A stretch of 64,000 nt of DNA, taken from Candidatus Flexifilum breve. GTDB lineage: Bacteria; Chloroflexota; Anaerolineae; Aggregatilineales; Phototrophicaceae. Below are positions 18,546 through 27,451 of this stretch, piece by piece (within the stretch, counting starts at the first letter, position 1; every line of letters starts with the position of its first letter). Under the pieces are notes generated by a model. The model saw only the letters and a list, made by a program, of their open reading frames with translations, did not search any database and was not told the origin of the DNA. The stretch is taken from the NCBI GenBank assembly GCA_016717205.1, contig JADKGC010000005.1:1-64000 (forward strand). Direction: 5' to 3'. The position numbers and the translations under genes are program-made.

Positions 18546-20375
18546 TTAGTTTGGGTTCGTTATGAATGGCGCGAGTGATTCGCGTTGAGGAAATGGCAAA
18601 CTATTGAGGAGTTGAACGGTTTCACGGGGAGAATGATGTTCGAGTGTGATCCAATCCTTCCAGCTAAATTGGATCCAAGTCGAACCTTGATCCGCACGAC
18701 TGGCGGGGGGATTTTCCCCGCCAGTTTTGTTTTCCGGCTGATGCCGTAACCTCGATACCTCGCTGCGTCCATTCATCATGCGTACCTCATCGGTAAGGTC
18801 TTTCAGATACGCAAATGGCGCACGCAGTTCCAATCGCACTTTGCCCTCTTGATTGACAACAACCCGTTCAACCATTTGGCGCAGCAGTTCTTTTTGATCC
18901 TGCTGCTGAAGCCCATTATACAGCGTTCCAATTCTTGCGATAATTCGAAGTGCCGCATCGAGATTATCAATATGAAACGCACGGTCTTGATCGAGCGTTT
19001 CGAGGGACTGGCGAAGCTGTCGCCGGCGGTCTTGCCACTCAGACCACAAGCTGTCCCAGATCACCTCCGTGATTTTGCCTGCCGCCAGCAAGCGCACCGT
19101 GCGCGCTTCTTCATCATCGATGTTTTTGAGTGCTGCTTGAATCTGTTCCTTCTCGTCCGGTCGCAGATAGCCCAGTTTCTCCGCCAATTCGTGCGTATAG
19201 GCAGTGCGAATCAGCGGCATGAGATCCGGATCAACTTGGATGTGCAGCATCTCCAGACCGACTTGTGCATCGATGTCTCGGCAAAGAAAGCTGACCTCGC
19301 CTGCACCCGACAAACGATAGTAAGCTGTTCCTCGACCTGAGCGGCTCGCATTTGACGTTGAGCAGGTCAGCCGCACGGGTTTCTTATCCGTTTCCGGTTG
19401 ATAGAAGATCATTCCCTGCAACAGATAGACCTGCTTACGGCGCACGCTGCGATGCATATTCCGCCGGGCTAGTATTTCCTGCCCACGCTCCATCTCCTCC
19501 GTTGTGATGATCGGTTCCCAATTCCCTTGCAGCGTCTTGGGTGCGATCTGATTGGGCAGACTCACAATCCACCCGGCATATGCCCAGTTGTGGAAGATAT
19601 TGGACAAGCTGCTGATATTCGTCTTGCGTTTGCCGGTCGGCGTCACTTCGACAAAGGGACGACCCGAACGATGGCGGTAGCCCTTGGCATGGAGCGCCTC
19701 CGCGATTTCCGGCAGCGTCAGCTTGTCGGTGAGCAGCAAATCCCATGCCTCACGGATCACCGGAAAACGCTCTGGATCGATCTCGATTCGGCGTGTGAAA
19801 CGTCCAAATTGCTTTCTGACATCAACCGTTGTGCGTTCCTCGACGTTGCAATAGCCGTCCGGTGCTTGACCATTGAAACCGCCGCTCTCACGCTTCGCTC
19901 GCAGCCCACCCTTCACTCGAATGGCTAACAAAGCGGTTTCTCGACGCGCGAGTGTGAACGAGAGCGCCACAATGACGCGGTCATCGGGGTCCATCGGATC
20001 AAGGTCGGGGGAGTTGGCAAAGCGCACCGCCACGCCAAATTCGTGCAGTTCATCGATCGCCCTCAGCGCTTCCGTATCGTTCCGTCCAAACCGATCAGCT
20101 CGCTCAACAATGACATGCGAGAACTTGCCCGCGCGCGCATCCGATAGCAGTCGTTGATACCCTTTGCGCTTGGGGGTCTTGCCCGTCAGCACATCAATGT
20201 ATTCGTCAACGACAGGCAGTTCCGAGCGATTCAACACGTTTTCTTCTATCGCAAACCTCTGACGTGCCCGTGACATCTCTGGTTTCTGCTTTTCGTCGCT
20301 GCTGGTGCGAAGATAGACTGCCCACCCCGGTTGAGGCGGGGCAGCCATCCCTTTCTTTTGTCTTTCCTGCGTCAT
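18546..20375 (-). CDS. Large serine recombinase 1
   Basis: 609 residues. The N-terminal resolvase domain has the nucleophile region YLRTSSDEKQ near residue 25 and VIVERADRFGRNDTEALR. It is followed by a recombinase domain (PEIAEALHAKGYRHRSGRPF...LSNIFHNWAYAGWIV) and a helical C-terminus. The zinc-ribbon segment lacks obvious paired cysteines. Such enzymes integrate and excise mobile elements at att sites. The last 60 residues, after MMNGRSEVSRL, look atypical and span a strong hairpin in the DNA, so the natural C-terminus may be near 18770. It is the last gene of the small operon that starts at 21030. Confidence 0.88.
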   Translation of the reverse strand: MTQERQKKGMAAPPQPGWAVYLRTSSDEKQKPEMSRARQRFAIEENVLNRSELPVVDEYIDVLTGKTPKRKGYQRLLSDARAGKFSHVIVERADRFGRNDTEALRAIDELHEFGVAVRFANSPDLDPMDPDDRVIVALSFTLARRETALLAIRVKGGLRAKRESGGFNGQAPDGYCNVEERTTVDVRKQFGRFTRRIEIDPERFPVIREAWDLLLTDKLTLPEIAEALHAKGYRHRSGRPFVEVTPTGKRKTNISSLSNIFHNWAYAGWIVSLPNQIAPKTLQGNWEPIITTEEMERGQEILARRNMHRSVRRKQVYLLQGMIFYQPETDKKPVRLTCSTSNASRSGRGTAYYRLSGAGEVSFLCRDIDAQVGLEMLHIQVDPDLMPLIRTAYTHELAEKLGYLRPDEKEQIQAALKNIDDEEARTVRLLAAGKITEVIWDSLWSEWQDRRRQLRQSLETLDQDRAFHIDNLDAALRIIARIGTLYNGLQQQDQKELLRQMVERVVVNQEGKVRLELRAPFAYLKDLTDEVRMMNGRSEVSRLRHQPENKTGGENPPASRADQGSTWIQFSWKDWITLEHHSPRETVQLLNSLPFPQRESLAPFITNPN

Positions 20376-20390
20376 GACATCTGACCTCGA

Positions 20391-20591
20391 TTATGGGATA
20401 CCCAATGTATCTTCTGCTTCACGATAACCGATTTCAGCGCAGTCATGATTTTGCGACCCGTTTTCGGCATCGGCATCGGCGGTTTCCGCCTGCTCTGCCT
20501 GGCGAACGAGGATTTCCGCAACCCTGAACAGCCGTGTCACCAGCAAATTTGAGGAATTGTTTTCACTCAGAACCATTTGCGCTGTCATCAT
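20391..20591 (-). CDS. Small hypothetical protein between zinc protein and recombinase
   Basis: 66 residues starting MMTAQMVLSENNSSNLL, rich in Ala, Glu and Asp toward the C-terminus. ATG 20591 overlaps the stop of the upstream gene as ATGA, and the stop lies 15 bases before the recombinase start. The overlap supports real translation; no family is recognised. It could be a directionality or accessory factor for the recombinase, by position only. Confidence 0.45.
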   Translation of the reverse strand: MMTAQMVLSENNSSNLLVTRLFRVAEILVRQAEQAETADADAENGSQNHDCAEIGYREAEDTLGIP

Positions 20592-20845
20592 GCCACTTCT
20601 CCAATGGCAGTCACCTCGACTTCGGGGTCTTCCGCATTCATCCACTCGTTGATGCCGCCATCGCACGCGCGGCGTCCCATGCACCGGTGCTGATCCGCCG
20701 CGACCAGCAGCAGCGAATGGGCTTCCGGCGGACAAACCGGACAGCGCCACAGCGACGCATTCGGACTGGATGCGAGCGGTTTGCCAAGGCGCTTTTCCGC
20801 TCGTTCACGCAAGTCTACCTTCAGAGTAGGGATCATCTGCATCAC
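20588..20845 (-). CDS. Small zinc-ribbon-like protein
   Basis: 85 residues with CPVCPPEAHSLLLVAADQHR followed by CMGRRAC, a probable C-X2-C ... C-X4-C metal site, on a basic N-terminus. No family name can be given. Its start overlaps the end of the RHH gene and its end overlaps the 66-aa gene, so the three small genes and the recombinase form one tightly packed operon. Confidence 0.55.
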   Translation of the reverse strand: MMQMIPTLKVDLRERAEKRLGKPLASSPNASLWRCPVCPPEAHSLLLVAADQHRCMGRRACDGGINEWMNAEDPEVEVTAIGEVA

Positions 20846-21030
20846 TTCATCTCCTGTGCTTGAACCTGTTGGAGGACGCGGTCACGCTCGGTCACTGCCT
20901 GCTTGACCAGCGTGTAGACGAGGTTGGCAAGCGGACGATCTTCTTCCTCCGCCCACTGCTCCAATTTTTCGTAAAGCGACTGCGGTAACCGGATGGCAAT
21001 CCGCGCCGCAAACGGTGTATCTCGATTCAT
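20842..21030 (-). CDS. Ribbon-helix-helix protein
   Basis: 62 residues: RIAIRLPQSLYEKLEQWAEE then EDRPLANLVYTLVKQAVTER is a typical CopG/Arc-type RHH DNA-binding fold. Proteins like this repress plasmid copy-number, toxin or recombination operons. It is the first gene of the recombinase operon, and the 338-base divergent region upstream carries the TTTTTGAC...AAATGTCACA element, making autoregulation plausible. Confidence 0.7.
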   Translation of the reverse strand: MNRDTPFAARIAIRLPQSLYEKLEQWAEEEDRPLANLVYTLVKQAVTERDRVLQQVQAQEMK

Positions 21031-21157
21031 GATTGGCGCTCCTGATGACTCAATGTGTCAACAGCTTACTAGAAAACGCCAAAATTAGGGCGAGAATTTA
21101 AGACATTTGTTCGGCACAAATTGGACATTGGCATGGCTCGTTTTGACATCGTGAGAA

Positions 21158-21179
21158 TTTTTGACATGCAAATGTCACA
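21158..21179. promoter_or_regulatory. Operator-like motif A in the divergent promoter region
   Basis: TTTTTGAC-ATGC-AAATGTCACA contains the inverted repeat TGACAT-gcaa-ATGTCA and nearly duplicates the sequence at 22054-22075 (19 of 22 bases). It lies between the RHH operon (leftward) and the first LuxR-type gene (rightward). The rest of 21031-21368 holds no gene; further TTGACAT-like half-sites are scattered in it. Confidence 0.5.
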
Positions 21180-21368
21180 GATTCCCATCATCCTCCCTCA
21201 ACATGGAACTGCTTACGCTTGGTAAGTAAGTTCTAACCGAAAAAATGCCAAGACATGACCCACATCCGTTGGATTTCTGTAATACAATGAGCATTCGTGT
21301 TTAGCTCATGCGTTCTTAACCTATCGGCTAACTGAGGGAAGCCATAGAGACAAGGAGAAACATAGTTC

Positions 21369-22022
21369 ATGCGCCCCATCACAGTGGTAGTTGTCTCCAC
21401 CAATGCACTGATTCGCAACGGCATTCAGCAGGTGGTGATGAAATCGGACATTCCTATCGAAGTCGCTGCCGTTTGTGCGACCTTTCGCGAAGCTTATGAA
21501 TTTCTCGACCAGCGGCGTGCGCAGGTGATCATCATTGATTACTCGCTCCCGCGGTCAACGAACCTCGCCCAAGAAGTGAAAAAACTGCGCACACGGCAGG
21601 CAAATCTCGCGGTGCTGATGATTGCGCAGCGTCCAACAGCCACCCTGCTGCGATTGCTTCGGGAACACGGTGTACGTGGCATGCTGCACAAGGATGATGA
21701 TTTGGAGCGGGGACTTCTCAGCGCTATCCCCATGATCGCGGATGGCGGACTGTCCGTATCGCCCCGAATTTCGCGCTTGCTCGATGTGCAGCGCCAGCTG
21801 CCCGATGAACTCCAACAGCGTGACGTTGATGTGCTTCAGCTCACCGCCGATGGATTTCAGGTGAAGGAGATTTCTTCTCACTTAGGGTTGGCAAGCAAGA
21901 CGATCTACCGGACGCTGCAAATGCTGCGCGAGGTGTATGACGCGCACAGCAATGCTCAACTTATTGACATCGCGCATCAGAAGAAACTGCTGGGCATGGA
22001 AGACGAGGACGATCAGGCGTAA
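21369..22022 (+). CDS. LuxR-type response regulator 1, atypical receiver
   Basis: 217 residues. The receiver-like domain has IIIDYSLPR with a possible phospho-acceptor Asp near residue 57, but the usual N-terminal acidic pair is replaced by VVSTNA. The C-terminal HTH (LTADGFQVKEISSHLGLASK then TIYRTLQMLRE) is LuxR-like. It probably regulates transcription without a classic His-Asp relay. It is followed by a second regulator of the same layout and then the secretion operon, so control of conjugation genes is likely. Confidence 0.8.
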   Translation: MRPITVVVVSTNALIRNGIQQVVMKSDIPIEVAAVCATFREAYEFLDQRRAQVIIIDYSLPRSTNLAQEVKKLRTRQANLAVLMIAQRPTATLLRLLREHGVRGMLHKDDDLERGLLSAIPMIADGGLSVSPRISRLLDVQRQLPDELQQRDVDVLQLTADGFQVKEISSHLGLASKTIYRTLQMLREVYDAHSNAQLIDIAHQKKLLGMEDEDDQA

Positions 22023-22053
22023 GCCCGGGAAATTCTGTCATGCGAATGTCCAT

Positions 22054-22075
22054 TTTTGACCTCGAAATGTCACAT
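22054..22075. promoter_or_regulatory. Operator-like motif B upstream of LuxR-type gene 2
   Basis: TTTTTGAC-CTCG-AAATGTCACA, the near copy of the 21158-21179 motif, again 70-200 bases before a LuxR-type gene. Its presence before both regulators suggests shared or mutual control. Confidence 0.5.
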
Positions 22076-22141
22076 TGTCTCACGCTCACACTCCGGCAAT
22101 ATGATACGCTGAGGCGTATTATTGTGAGGATGAGGCAGGAC

Positions 22142-22780
22142 ATGACCACCCAAATCTTGATCGCGGACAGCAGCAGTTTGACGGTCGTCGGCGCGGAAAC
22201 CCTGCTCAAGGCACGCGCCGACACACACACACTCAAAGCGGAAAATGCGGATGATTTGTGCGCGCTCGCGCGGCGGCACCAACCCGCTGTCATCTTGCTG
22301 GGCGAGCCGTTCGATCCCCTGATCGACACGCTCGCCTTAATCGGCAGATTGATCCAAGTCGCTCCCTACGCACACATCATTGTGATGGGATCGACGAACA
22401 TGGGACTCGTCATTCATGACCTGCTGTATCTGGGTGTGCGTGGTTATTTGTCAAAAGAAGATGATCTCGGCGCTTGCCTCCTGAGCGCAATTGAGACGGT
22501 ACTGCGCGATCGTCCCTATCTCTCGCCAACGGCGAATTCGGAATATCTCCTAGCGCTCCAGACCAAGCAGCAGATCTGGAAGTTGAATGATGAAGAGCGC
22601 ATGGTGCTGCGCCTGCTCGCACGCGGTTCCACCGCCACCGAGATTGCTACCCAGATGCGGACAAGACGGCGGCGTGTGTACTGGATTACCGAAAAGCTGC
22701 GCAGCCGCTTCGGCGCATCGACGAACGAACACCTCATCAACCGCGCAAACGCCGAAGGCTTCGCCGGTTTTCCCGACTGA
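22142..22780 (+). CDS. LuxR-type regulator 2, receiver without phospho-acceptor
   Basis: 212 residues from ATG 22142 (MTTQILIADSSS), preceded by GAGG; longer in-frame starts upstream have no better ribosome site. The receiver-like fold keeps VRGYLSKEDDLG, but the beta-3 strand reads PAVILLGEPF, so the phosphorylatable Asp is missing. The HTH (LARGSTATEIATQMRTRRRR) is LuxR-like with an unusually basic recognition region. It is probably a phosphorylation-independent DNA-binding regulator paired with the preceding gene. Confidence 0.75.
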   Translation: MTTQILIADSSSLTVVGAETLLKARADTHTLKAENADDLCALARRHQPAVILLGEPFDPLIDTLALIGRLIQVAPYAHIIVMGSTNMGLVIHDLLYLGVRGYLSKEDDLGACLLSAIETVLRDRPYLSPTANSEYLLALQTKQQIWKLNDEERMVLRLLARGSTATEIATQMRTRRRRVYWITEKLRSRFGASTNEHLINRANAEGFAGFPD

Positions 22781-22829
22781 ACTTCCCCTTCTTTTTCTCT
22801 CAACTGTACGATTCCAGCCTTGACTGGAA

Positions 22830-22868
22830 TCTTCCGGTCATCGCGTCACCCCACTTTGTTACGCTGAA
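22830..22868 (+). promoter_or_regulatory. Shared transfer-operon promoter element, copy 1
   Basis: TTCCGG-N15-ACTTTG-T-TACGCTGAAG, 30 bases before the first secretion-operon gene. The same block with identical spacing occurs at 28910-28948 (+) and 34092-34130 (-). It is preceded by GATTCC-agccttgact-GGAATC and followed by TTACGCT-gaagcc-AGCGTAA, both inverted repeats. TACGCT is a plausible -10 box. Confidence 0.65.
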
Positions 22869-22897
22869 GCCAGCGTAAACGAAGCCGGAGTGACGAT

Positions 22898-24103
22898 ATG
22901 CGACGACTGGTGCTGCCCGTGCTGGCGGCGCTCTGCCTGACGGCATGGGCGACCGCCTTTTTCCTGATCCGCGCTCAACCCAGCGCGAATGACATTCAAA
23001 TCCCCACGCTGATGGTGCTGCCGTCGCTTACCCCGACGGAAACAGTAACACCGACTTTGCCTCCGACGCTTACGGCGACAGCGACGGCGACCATTGCTCC
23101 GACAGACACGCCTGTCCCCACGCTGCTACCGACATTGAGCGAACGCGTGTTGGAGATCGCGGTGGTCATGCCGGGGGTGTACGTCCCGCCCACACTGACG
23201 CCGTTTCCGCCGGGGACGATCCTGCTGCCCGCGCCGCCCAACCCAGTCGAGCCACTCCCGGATGCGACCGACACCGCGTCGCCGTTCTTCGGCTGGTACA
23301 GCTTCGAGTCGGATTACCCGACGATCCGCTACGCGCCGCCTTGGACGCCGCGCCTGTCGCAGTTCGCCAGCCGGGGACAGTATCACCGCACCGAAGGCGC
23401 ATACGATACCGCCTCTTTCATGTTTGAGGGCGAAGGGCTACGCGTGCGTTACGTCGCGGCGCAGAACATGGGCAGGTTCGAGATCGTCGTCGATGGCGCA
23501 GTTCTGGAGACGATTGACGCTTACGCGGACGAACTCCGCTTCCCGGTGACGGAAGTGTACTACGTCGGCAGCGGGACACATCGCCTCGAACTGCGCGGGA
23601 TCGGAGAGAAGAACAATGCCAGCGAAGGCTACGTGATCGGACTGGACACCATTCAGGTGTTTCGCGGGGATGCGCACACGCTGATCCTCCCACCGCCGTC
23701 GATCACAAATACCCCAACGCCCCAACCGCAGCCCGCCGCGCGGATCGAACTCGTCGGCGCGCCGCCCACGCTTCAGTCGACCGGAACGCCAATCCCGCCG
23801 CGCGTCCTCACCGCCGAAGTCGTGATTGCCTACGACGAGAACGGCAATCGCACGGTCGATCCGGCGGAAGGCGTCGCCGGAATCTCAGTGCGCGTGGTCG
23901 AGATCAACACCAACCGCGTGATCGCCAGCGGGTTCACCGATGAGCGCGGCTATGTGTCGTTTGAAGTCGTGACCGATGCGCCCGCGCAGATTGTTGTCCC
24001 GTACTTCGGCAAGACGTGGACGGTGCAGCGCGGCGGCAATAGTGCCGCGCCCGCCTACACCCTCCTGCTCACGCCGGGTAACCAGCCGGGTTTGATCCCT
24101 TAG
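22898..24103 (+). CDS. Secreted or membrane-anchored Thr/Pro-rich protein
   Basis: 401 residues. An N-terminal hydrophobic segment (about residues 3-25) is a signal peptide or signal anchor. A long Thr/Pro-rich linker follows (residues 38-75). A beta-rich domain (FGWYSFESD...RFEIVVDGAVLETID...HRLELRG) resembles carbohydrate-binding or jelly-roll modules, and a second domain with YDENGNRTVDPAEGVAGISV resembles an SdrD-B/Cna-B-like Ig fold with a calcium-type loop. It begins the transfer operon and may be a surface adhesin or pilus-associated component. The style is typical of Chloroflexota extracellular proteins. Confidence 0.65.
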   Translation: MRRLVLPVLAALCLTAWATAFFLIRAQPSANDIQIPTLMVLPSLTPTETVTPTLPPTLTATATATIAPTDTPVPTLLPTLSERVLEIAVVMPGVYVPPTLTPFPPGTILLPAPPNPVEPLPDATDTASPFFGWYSFESDYPTIRYAPPWTPRLSQFASRGQYHRTEGAYDTASFMFEGEGLRVRYVAAQNMGRFEIVVDGAVLETIDAYADELRFPVTEVYYVGSGTHRLELRGIGEKNNASEGYVIGLDTIQVFRGDAHTLILPPPSITNTPTPQPQPAARIELVGAPPTLQSTGTPIPPRVLTAEVVIAYDENGNRTVDPAEGVAGISVRVVEINTNRVIASGFTDERGYVSFEVVTDAPAQIVVPYFGKTWTVQRGGNSAAPAYTLLLTPGNQPGLIP

Positions 24104-24111
24104 AGGTGACG

Positions 24112-24831
24112 ATGAAGAAATCTGTTTTGCTTGTTCCCCTTGTGCTGGCGCTGGCGGCGATGGCATGTACCGGAACGCTGACCGGGATCACAGGTGCGCC
24201 GGTGTACATCTGTCCCACGCCAGTCGTGCTGATACCGACACCGCTGCCGACGTTCGTGCCGATCCCCGGCTACCCGACGCTCGTTCCGTTTCCGACCGCG
24301 CTGCCGCAGCCGACGGTCACGCCGTATGCCATGCGCCCTCCGGCAGCGTTCTATCGCGGCGATGCGGTGTTCACGCGCAGTCCGCAGGCGACGCGTTTCC
24401 GGTTGGTGAACGTGTCAGTGGTCAATACGCCTGCCGGACGTACGGTCGCCGTTTGGGAGATGGAGATCAAGAACCTGAGCGGGAGCGGTTATGACGTGTT
24501 TCCCGCCTACCAGAGCTATGTGAGTCAGCTTGTCGGCGGGGCAACGGGCGTCTGGGGTGCTTCGACCAATGCGGCAATCGGTGCCGGGCTGACGGTAACG
24601 TATGAGGCGATCAACCTCGCGCCGAACGAAACCCGCAGTTTCACGCTGGCGGGCTTCATCCCGTATGGGGCAGCGCCGGATCGCATCACCTTCATGCTCG
24701 ATCCGACGATTCGCCCGACCCCGCCACCGCGTCTGCCGGGGAGCAACGCGCTCGTCTGGCGGATGGAGACCAACCCGGATTGCAGTGCCGCGATTGCGGA
24801 TCCGCCGGGCGGCGTGCTACCGCCTCAGTAG
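24112..24831 (+). CDS. Lipoprotein of the transfer operon
   Basis: 239 residues from ATG 24112, preceded by GAGGTG. The signal peptide ends in the lipobox LAAMAC, with the lipidated cysteine at residue 19. A short Pro-rich linker is followed by a beta-sandwich domain (FRLVNVSVVNTPAGRTVAVW then EMEIKNLSG), the pattern of DUF4352/TlpA-like domains that resemble telomere-type Ig folds. It lies 9 bases after the previous gene and 17 before the VirB6-like gene, in one operon. It probably sits on the outer face of the membrane and supports the secretion channel. Confidence 0.65.
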   Translation: MKKSVLLVPLVLALAAMACTGTLTGITGAPVYICPTPVVLIPTPLPTFVPIPGYPTLVPFPTALPQPTVTPYAMRPPAAFYRGDAVFTRSPQATRFRLVNVSVVNTPAGRTVAVWEMEIKNLSGSGYDVFPAYQSYVSQLVGGATGVWGASTNAAIGAGLTVTYEAINLAPNETRSFTLAGFIPYGAAPDRITFMLDPTIRPTPPPRLPGSNALVWRMETNPDCSAAIADPPGGVLPPQ

Positions 24832-24847
24832 GGGAAGGAGATAAACA

Positions 24848-27451
24848 ATGCCAATCGTCGATGATGTGCTGAACGGGCTGCAAATCCAAATCGATACCCT
24901 GTGGTACAACCTGCTGTTCTCGCTAGCGGGGATGGGTTGGAGCTTGCAGCGCGCCTTTCTGATGATGGGTTACACCATCGAACTGATGAATCAATGGCTG
25001 GTGGACAATGCCTTCACGCCGCTGATCGCCCAGACGAACGCCAGTTTGCAGGTGGCGGTGAGCCTGTCCTTTGTCGTCGCGCTGCTGGTGTTGGGCATCA
25101 CCTATCTGCTCGCCGCCTTCGCCCGGATGCGCGTGGTCGAGCCGAAAAATGCTATCGCTTGGTATCTGGCGGGGGCGCTGTTCTTCTCGCTGGGTCCGAG
25201 TCTGTATCAGGGCATGAGTGATTTCCGCCGCACGCTGTCGAGCGCCTTCTACGCCAGCAGCCTGAGCGGGCTGTCGGCGGCGACCGGGAGCGCGTTTGAC
25301 TCGCTCTCCAGCGTGAGCAGCAGTGACATGGGGATTCTCAACCTATGCGACAATTTCGGCTCGTACATGCCCGTGTGGAACTACACCATCGATGGACTAG
25401 ATGTGGCGCTGGCGTATCTGCGGGCGGATGGCATCGACCTGATGGGCTACCCGTCCACGCCGCGCGATCCGTACTGCCAACCGCATACCCCCGATCCAGC
25501 AACGGGGTTGTGGACAGCGGGCAGCGTGCCGTGGGAGTGGCGGCGTCCGGGATCGTTCTTCGCCAATGACCGCGATCCGGTCTTCTTCTCGCTCATGACC
25601 CCGCTCGAACGGGCCGATTCGATTGCAATGGCGTCAGCGGCGCAGGGGCGCTTGCTCACCGCGTGGCCGCTGATCCTGTTCGGCGTGACCGAGCAGTTGG
25701 TCTACCTGCTGCTGACCATCGCGCAGGGGCTGACCTTCATCTCCTTCGGCGTGGCGATCCTGTTCGCCTTCTTCAAGAAAACCGAAGTGATTGCCCGCTC
25801 GATCATCGACCTGTGGATCGAACTCATCATTCAGACGGTCGTGATCGCGCTGATTCAGTCGCTCGTCGTCACCTTCTTTCTCGCGGGGACGGCAAGTGGC
25901 AACGGCATTGTCGTTCTCGGCGTGGGCTTGATCTGCCTAATCTTCATGGTGATCGTGCTGTTCAGCGGCGTGAAAGCGGTCTGGAACTCGTTCAACCGGC
26001 TGTTCACCGCCTTCGGTCAGGCGACCGGCGGCGCGGTCATCAGCCCCGGCGCGGCAACCGTGATGACCGCGGCAGGAGCGGTAGGCGCGGTGGGGATCGC
26101 AGCCGGCGCGGGCGCACTCGTTTCATCGGTGGCGGGGAGTGCCGTTAGTGTTGGCTCGAACACACTGGCAGGCATGACCGCTCTGCAAAGTGGCGCGACC
26201 CCGGCTCAGGCAGCGGGCTTGACCTTTGGCGGCGTGCAGCCATTGGCAGAAGCAGCGCGAGCGATCACACGGCTTCCGACTCTGCGTAACACCGCGCTCG
26301 GTGACACGGCGGAGCAGTTCATGGAAGGGGCAACCGTGCGCCGGGTGGCGCGCGATGTTCCCGTCTACGGACGCACACTCGGACCGATGCTTGGCGCGAC
26401 CCTGCTCACGGACTATGACCCGGAAAAGGCGGAGTACGACAAGCAGGGGCGGCTGATCGGGCGACCGATGCTCGTCCCGGCAGTCGGCGAAGGCTTGGAA
26501 GCGGTCACCTATCCGCGTGGCAAACGTCCGCGGCAGCAGCATGAACTCGATGGTGAATTCGACTGGTTTGAGGACGACGACGGCGAGCTGTACCCTGGTT
26601 TCACACCCGTCAAACGCAAGCGCATGGGGACGTTTACACCCGTCGCAACCACGCCCACCGAGGCGTCCGCCGATGAAGAATTGGCGCGTGAACGGGAAAC
26701 CTACGCCGACGATATGCGCGGTGAAGAGATGGAACAACATATTGCCGAAGTCACGCAGTCAGCAGCGGGTAGTGGCACTGGCAAGTCGGACGCGGAACGC
26801 AGTGACGGGGCTGCCGGACGGTTAGAACGGAGTGCCGAAACCCTCGAACGAGCCGCCGGGACGATCACGGGCAGTCTGCGCGTCGCTGGAACGGCGGATG
26901 TGACGAGCGTGATGGGCGACGTGATGCGGCTGCTCGGTGGACGCGGCACCAATGGTGTCGATCACCTGGCGGTCGGCGGTCTGATGGCGCAGGCAGTCGG
27001 AGTCACGCCTCTGAACGACGGTCGTCCCCCCGTGCGCGACGATCTCGCCCGTTTTGGCATGTTCATCGACGGCGCAGCGCGCTTGGGCTTGTCCCCGGAA
27101 CAGACCGAGCGAGTCGGGCGTGAAGTCAAGGAAACGCCGGATCGACGGCTGCCAGAATCGACACGCAATGAACTCATCGACGGCGCAATCGCGGCGGGAC
27201 GCTCACGGGATGAGGCGGAGCGCGAGGTCAACCGGCTTGAAATCACCGCGCGGCTGCTTCCGAACGAGATGACCGCTTACGGTTCTATGCCTGCACCATC
27301 CATCACGGTCGCGCCGGAGATCAAGGTCGAGCCAATCATCACCATCAACGCGGCCGAGGACAATGCAGATTCGGACAGTGAGTATGACGAGGCGATGCAA
27401 TCCAGCGCGTCCATGAGCGGCAGCAGCGCGGTTTTGGGAGGAACAGAATGA
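24848..27451 (+). CDS. VirB6/TrbL-like polytopic membrane protein
   Basis: 867 residues. The N-terminal half has about six or more membrane segments (for example residues 11-35, 57-85, 97-112, 268-305, 318-350, 352-378) and an Ala/Gly-rich hydrophobic stretch near 400-445. The C-terminal half is a long charged cytoplasmic tail with EEMEQHIAEVTQSA-like coiled segments. This layout fits VirB6/TrbL channel proteins of type IV secretion systems, where conserved sequence is scarce. The operon position before VirB2-, VirB3- and VirB4-like genes supports the call. Confidence 0.7.
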   Translation: MPIVDDVLNGLQIQIDTLWYNLLFSLAGMGWSLQRAFLMMGYTIELMNQWLVDNAFTPLIAQTNASLQVAVSLSFVVALLVLGITYLLAAFARMRVVEPKNAIAWYLAGALFFSLGPSLYQGMSDFRRTLSSAFYASSLSGLSAATGSAFDSLSSVSSSDMGILNLCDNFGSYMPVWNYTIDGLDVALAYLRADGIDLMGYPSTPRDPYCQPHTPDPATGLWTAGSVPWEWRRPGSFFANDRDPVFFSLMTPLERADSIAMASAAQGRLLTAWPLILFGVTEQLVYLLLTIAQGLTFISFGVAILFAFFKKTEVIARSIIDLWIELIIQTVVIALIQSLVVTFFLAGTASGNGIVVLGVGLICLIFMVIVLFSGVKAVWNSFNRLFTAFGQATGGAVISPGAATVMTAAGAVGAVGIAAGAGALVSSVAGSAVSVGSNTLAGMTALQSGATPAQAAGLTFGGVQPLAEAARAITRLPTLRNTALGDTAEQFMEGATVRRVARDVPVYGRTLGPMLGATLLTDYDPEKAEYDKQGRLIGRPMLVPAVGEGLEAVTYPRGKRPRQQHELDGEFDWFEDDDGELYPGFTPVKRKRMGTFTPVATTPTEASADEELARERETYADDMRGEEMEQHIAEVTQSAAGSGTGKSDAERSDGAAGRLERSAETLERAAGTITGSLRVAGTADVTSVMGDVMRLLGGRGTNGVDHLAVGGLMAQAVGVTPLNDGRPPVRDDLARFGMFIDGAARLGLSPEQTERVGREVKETPDRRLPESTRNELIDGAIAAGRSRDEAEREVNRLEITARLLPNEMTAYGSMPAPSITVAPEIKVEPIITINAAEDNADSDSEYDEAMQSSASMSGSSAVLGGTE

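Noticed and set aside
18700..18734. Strong terminator-like hairpin CTGGCGGGG...CCCCGCCAG plus T-run
   Set aside because: It lies inside the annotated recombinase 1 frame and its T-run is on the plus strand, where nothing upstream is transcribed. Kept only as a hint that the recombinase's natural end may be slightly earlier.
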